A stretch of 20,021 nucleotides of DNA. Source: Conoideocrella luteorostrata. Taxonomy: Eukaryota; Ascomycota; Sordariomycetes; Hypocreales; Clavicipitaceae. This document shows, piece after piece, positions 16,905-20,021 of this stretch. The notes beneath the pieces were generated by a model. It did not search any database and had not been told where the DNA came from. It saw nothing but the letters and a program-made list of their open reading frames with translations. The position numbers were made by a program, and so were the translations under genes. How positions within the stretch are numbered: the first letter of the stretch is position 1; the number at the start of each line of letters is the position of its first letter. The stretch spans positions 1 to 20,021 of the forward strand of contig JASWJB010000521.1 in the NCBI GenBank assembly GCA_032433595.1, given 5' to 3'.

Positions 16905-19900
16905 CGAGACTCAATTCTTTTGTCTACCTATCATGCTTGGTTGCCTGCTTGGTTGCTTGGTGGCTTGGTGTTTTGGCTCGATCGCAGCGTTACTGGCTAC
17001 ACTTTAAAACACAGAGTGCCTCCAAGTAAATCAGTCCTCCAGCGGTTCGTTCGTCCTCACCGGCCGATGCCTCCAATGAACTTGCATTTGCGCCAGCCAT
17101 GTATCGTGCCTCGTGTCTGTAGATGCTGGTATTGCTCCAGGCACAGGGCTAGCGTTGAAGGGCGTCAGCCATTAAATCGCACGTTCGGAGCTCCATTCAC
17201 TACTTGCTACCCTGGAGCAATCCGATCAAGGGCGTGAAGATGACACGTAATTCAAACCAAGACTGAAGATCGCGCATAGCAGCCATTCAACCCTCAAGAG
17301 CGGAAGTATGGGCGATGAGATTAACCCCTTCATGACTGTCTACCAAACTAAACTAGTTATATCTTATCACCAGATTCTCTGTCTACTGGACATGCTGTCA
17401 TGACAACAGCTGCTCCTACATTGGGCCAGCTCAGCTTTGTGCTTACGAAGCGCCAACAACCCGATATTCACCAGTCACCCCGTGGTCAGTTCGTAGGGTT
17501 GCTGGCATCCGGGGGACAACACAGGGTCACGTAATTTGTCTCCCGCATGCCTAGCTCGGCCATACTATACGGTGGGCGGCTGCTGCAACTCCAAATTGAA
17601 ATCAACAAAAATCCTCCGTCCCACCACACCTTATCGAGAGACCCTGCAGAGGGCGCCAGCAGGAGTGGGGGCGTGACCCCCAGTCCCCCGCATTCTGATG
17701 GATATGACGGCATGACGCAGACGCCTCAAAGACAAATAGGAAGTCAATGATAAGGGTCATTTGCAAATTGATTGCGCGGCGATGATTCAACTGTGACTGG
17801 CTTACGGAGTATCAGGCTCGCGAAATGCCCTAAGGGAGCAGATAAGATGGAAGATCAAGAACGGTAGGCATGGCCGCACATCCACTAATCATACTGCGGC
17901 GCGGTTGCTTGTTGGCACTGGGCTAAGCTCTGGTTGCCTGCGGGGACTATCGAGAAGGATGATCTTGATCCCAAAAGAATGAACTTGGGGTGGATGGATC
18001 GAGACTGGAATGCTAATCGATGCAAGTGGTAGTCCATCCTGTCGCTACAAGTGCAAAAAGGTCATGAAGATCAACTCCACACACAAAGTCGGCAAAAGTT
18101 CGCCCTTTTGTTGATCGCATAGTATCTGGAATTACGAGAGAGCTGGCATATCCAGATGGCTAAGCTAGTATTTGATTCCGCCCTGGGGCTGCTCAGATTG
18201 GCCATATCATTCGTTCAGATCCTTATCGTGCAGCACTGTAAGGGTGGTTGCATTCGCTCTAGCGCGGTAAGGGCGGATGCACCAAATCCAAATTCGCTTC
18301 TACGTGTGCTGGCGAATAACTATGCGGCGACCGTGCATCTCGCACTGCCAAACGCGTTGTGTTCTGTTATCACGAGTAGCAGTGGTCGGCTCGCGAAGCG
18401 AACAAATTCGAATGATGAATGAAGTGGTGAGTATGCGTAATCTGCAAGGCGCGTGGCCACCTCGGCCGGCAGTCAGCCTTGAACCAGCCGTGGACGAAAA
18501 GCAATGACAGTCTCGGATACCCGGGTGTTGGCTCAGCTATCACCTCGGACAGGGTGTTCTAACCAAACATGGCGTTCTAGCCAAACAGGGCGTATCGAGA
18601 CGGAGGTCGTCTGGTCGCCGTCGTGTAATGGCAACTTGAACGGTCAGCTGACAACTATTCCTGTGAGTGCGGGGCCTAGAAGAGTGAGAAGTGGTCTGGA
18701 ACTATTTCCTGAAAATGCCACCAGACCGCAAGTGAATATTGAACGCTCGTGCACAGTCCAAAGTTTCAGTTCAGAGACAACCTTACGGGTAGAGTTAAGT
18801 GACGACTAACGCTGCGCGTACGTAGCATTGTCGCACGTAACGTCTTGGCACTCGGTTGAACGCATTTTATGTCTGGTTGTACAAAATGGAGCACGAGAAG
18901 AAAGAGGCTTCTCCGGCCTTCGCCGGGTGGATCGATGTACAAATCAGCGCGTCAAGTTCGCTTTCCCAAGCCAGCAAGACGAAGCAATCGTGGGGGGCTG
19001 CGTTGTAGTGAAGAGCCAGTGACAGTAATGAATTGAAGCTGATGAAAGGTGCGCTAGGCACAATTGGCAAAGCCAGTTGTCAATCAGTCCAAGTAGTACT
19101 CTTGTCGAGCGGTTGAGCGGGTATGCTACTGTAGTGTCTGCTGTGGTCCTGGAGTCTCAATGCCTGATAATGCGGTGCTAGCCTTTGTGCCCGAAATTTG
19201 ACCAGTCGATTCGACGTGGTCAGCGTCGTCGACGTCACAAGCGTCACCTGTCCGAGGCGTTGGGTGTGTGCCCAACCTGCAGGACTTGGCTTTGCTTTAT
19301 GCTGAGAAGGATGATGTTTCGTCTTTGGATGGGCAAAATCCAAAAAAGTCCGGCCTATCTGATTGCGGGTTGATAATGAAGTAGCACGGAGGTGGGGGGA
19401 GGATGCTGGTAAGTTCTTGGTCGATTGAACACTTGTCCTGCGTTCTTTACCGTACGCGGCAGGCAGTGGCAGGCAGAAGGATCAAACGATGCCACTCAAA
19501 GTCCAAATTGAGGAATGAACGCTAACCACGTCTTACATCTGTGCTCTCCATGACCGTCCCCAGACCAGGCTTGCCAGGCTCGGACCAGAGGGGCTGACAA
19601 GCAGGCGGCGTCTGACTGGGCCAGTTGACTGGGTACGGGAAAAATACGGCGGCACGGCAACTTTCTAGCTGAATGGGTGGGAAAGGCCGGATGCTGCGCT
19701 ATCGCTATGATGAGTCGAGAACCAGAAATCAAGCAGCTATCTTCTCTGGACCATGAACCCTCTTTATCTCCCTTCTCGCTCGGTCTTTTGAGAAGCAGAG
19801 AAATAGAACAGGCAATGATGCATTCCATGGCCGTGCATCCTCTCGCATGCCGGGTCGTTGATGTTGTGCACCACACCAGAGGTACCGCTGACGAGTCGCG

Positions 19901-20021
19901 TGAGGATCGTTTCCAACCTGGGGTAATTCTCCAGGCACAGCTTGGCTCAACTCGCTGCTTATGCACGACACGGCAGGGACAGAGTTTCAGCCCACTCCCA
20001 ACTGGCCACTTCTGAATTCAC
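16905..20021. other. Gene-poor region of about 3.1 kb; no gene recognised
   Basis: I read both strands and found only short frames (up to 156 codons, 19496-19966 minus) whose composition is rich in Trp, Cys, Arg and Ser and shows no motif, domain or supporting introns. The base composition is mixed and not strongly AT-rich, so this is not an obvious repeat-induced (RIP) block. The right end may contain the upstream region of a gene beyond the window. A non-coding transcript or an unrecognised fast-evolving gene cannot be excluded. Confidence 0.5.
18553..18588. repeat. 18-bp imperfect tandem repeat, two copies
   Basis: GGTGTTCTAACCAAACAT (18553-18570) is followed by GGCGTTCTAGCCAAACAG (18571-18588), with three differences, and then the start of another unit (GGCGT). 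It lies in the gene-poor right part of the window and has no assigned function. Confidence 0.8.

Noticed and set aside
18156..18422. An 88-codon plus-strand frame with a hydrophobic N-terminal stretch
   Set aside because: One possible membrane helix is not enough. No family, no neighbouring exons and no good start context.
18470..18490. A minus-strand match to a tRNA B-box (GGTTCAAGGC)
   Set aside because: The flanking bases do not form a T stem, and no A-box or acceptor stem lies at the right distance.
19030..19060. A CTGATGA sequence resembling a hammerhead core or snoRNA C box
   Set aside because: No matching GAAA/stem arrangement and no D box with closing stem nearby.
19496..19966. A 156-codon minus-strand frame near the right end
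   Set aside because: Rich in Trp, Cys, Arg and Ser with no domain, and overlapped by an equally featureless plus-strand frame. Probably chance.

Overview
The window looks like nuclear DNA of a filamentous ascomycete (Pezizomycotina, probably Sordariomycetes). The evidence is short 60-84 nt introns with GT..AG ends and CTAAC/CTAAT-type branch points, two genes whose products match fungal families, a very large intronless gene of the fungal FMP27/Hobbit family, and long non-coding spacers. There are no bacterial signals, rRNAs, tRNAs, CRISPR arrays or intact transposons that I can see.

Layout. (1) 293-2379, minus strand: a seven-exon gene for an eIF4B-like translation factor (TIF3 family), with a G-quadruplex-capable tract beyond its 3' end at the window edge. 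Its splicing is best explained with a 6-nt microexon. (2) 2380-3266: a divergent promoter region. (3) 3267-4138, plus strand: a four-exon gene for a 217-aa membrane protein resembling the Tim17/Tim22/Tim23 superfamily, with a charged C-terminal coiled coil; its function is unknown. (4) 4139 to about 6750: a spacer, AT-rich in its first half, with small tandem and inverted repeats and at most weak coding relics. (5) About 6750-7747: the leader/promoter of the next gene. It has about 800 nt with no ATG at all, a long inverted repeat, then a sudden cluster of upstream ATGs, most of them inside a probable 5'UTR intron. (6) 7748-16642, plus strand: one uninterrupted 2964-aa reading frame for a bridge-like lipid transfer protein (BLTP2/Hobbit/SABRE/Fmp27). 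The GFWDK, SW and WPPW landmarks are all visible. (7) 16643-20021: the 3' flank with a TA microsatellite, then about 3.1 kb in which I find no convincing gene.

The three genes have housekeeping-type roles: cap-dependent translation initiation, a probable mitochondrial membrane protein, and lipid transfer at ER contact sites. Nothing shows that they work in one pathway. I see no defence, secondary-metabolite or mobile system. The points most worth checking are the microexon and all-phase-1 intron pattern on the left, and the uORF/leader-intron arrangement ahead of the lipid-transfer gene.
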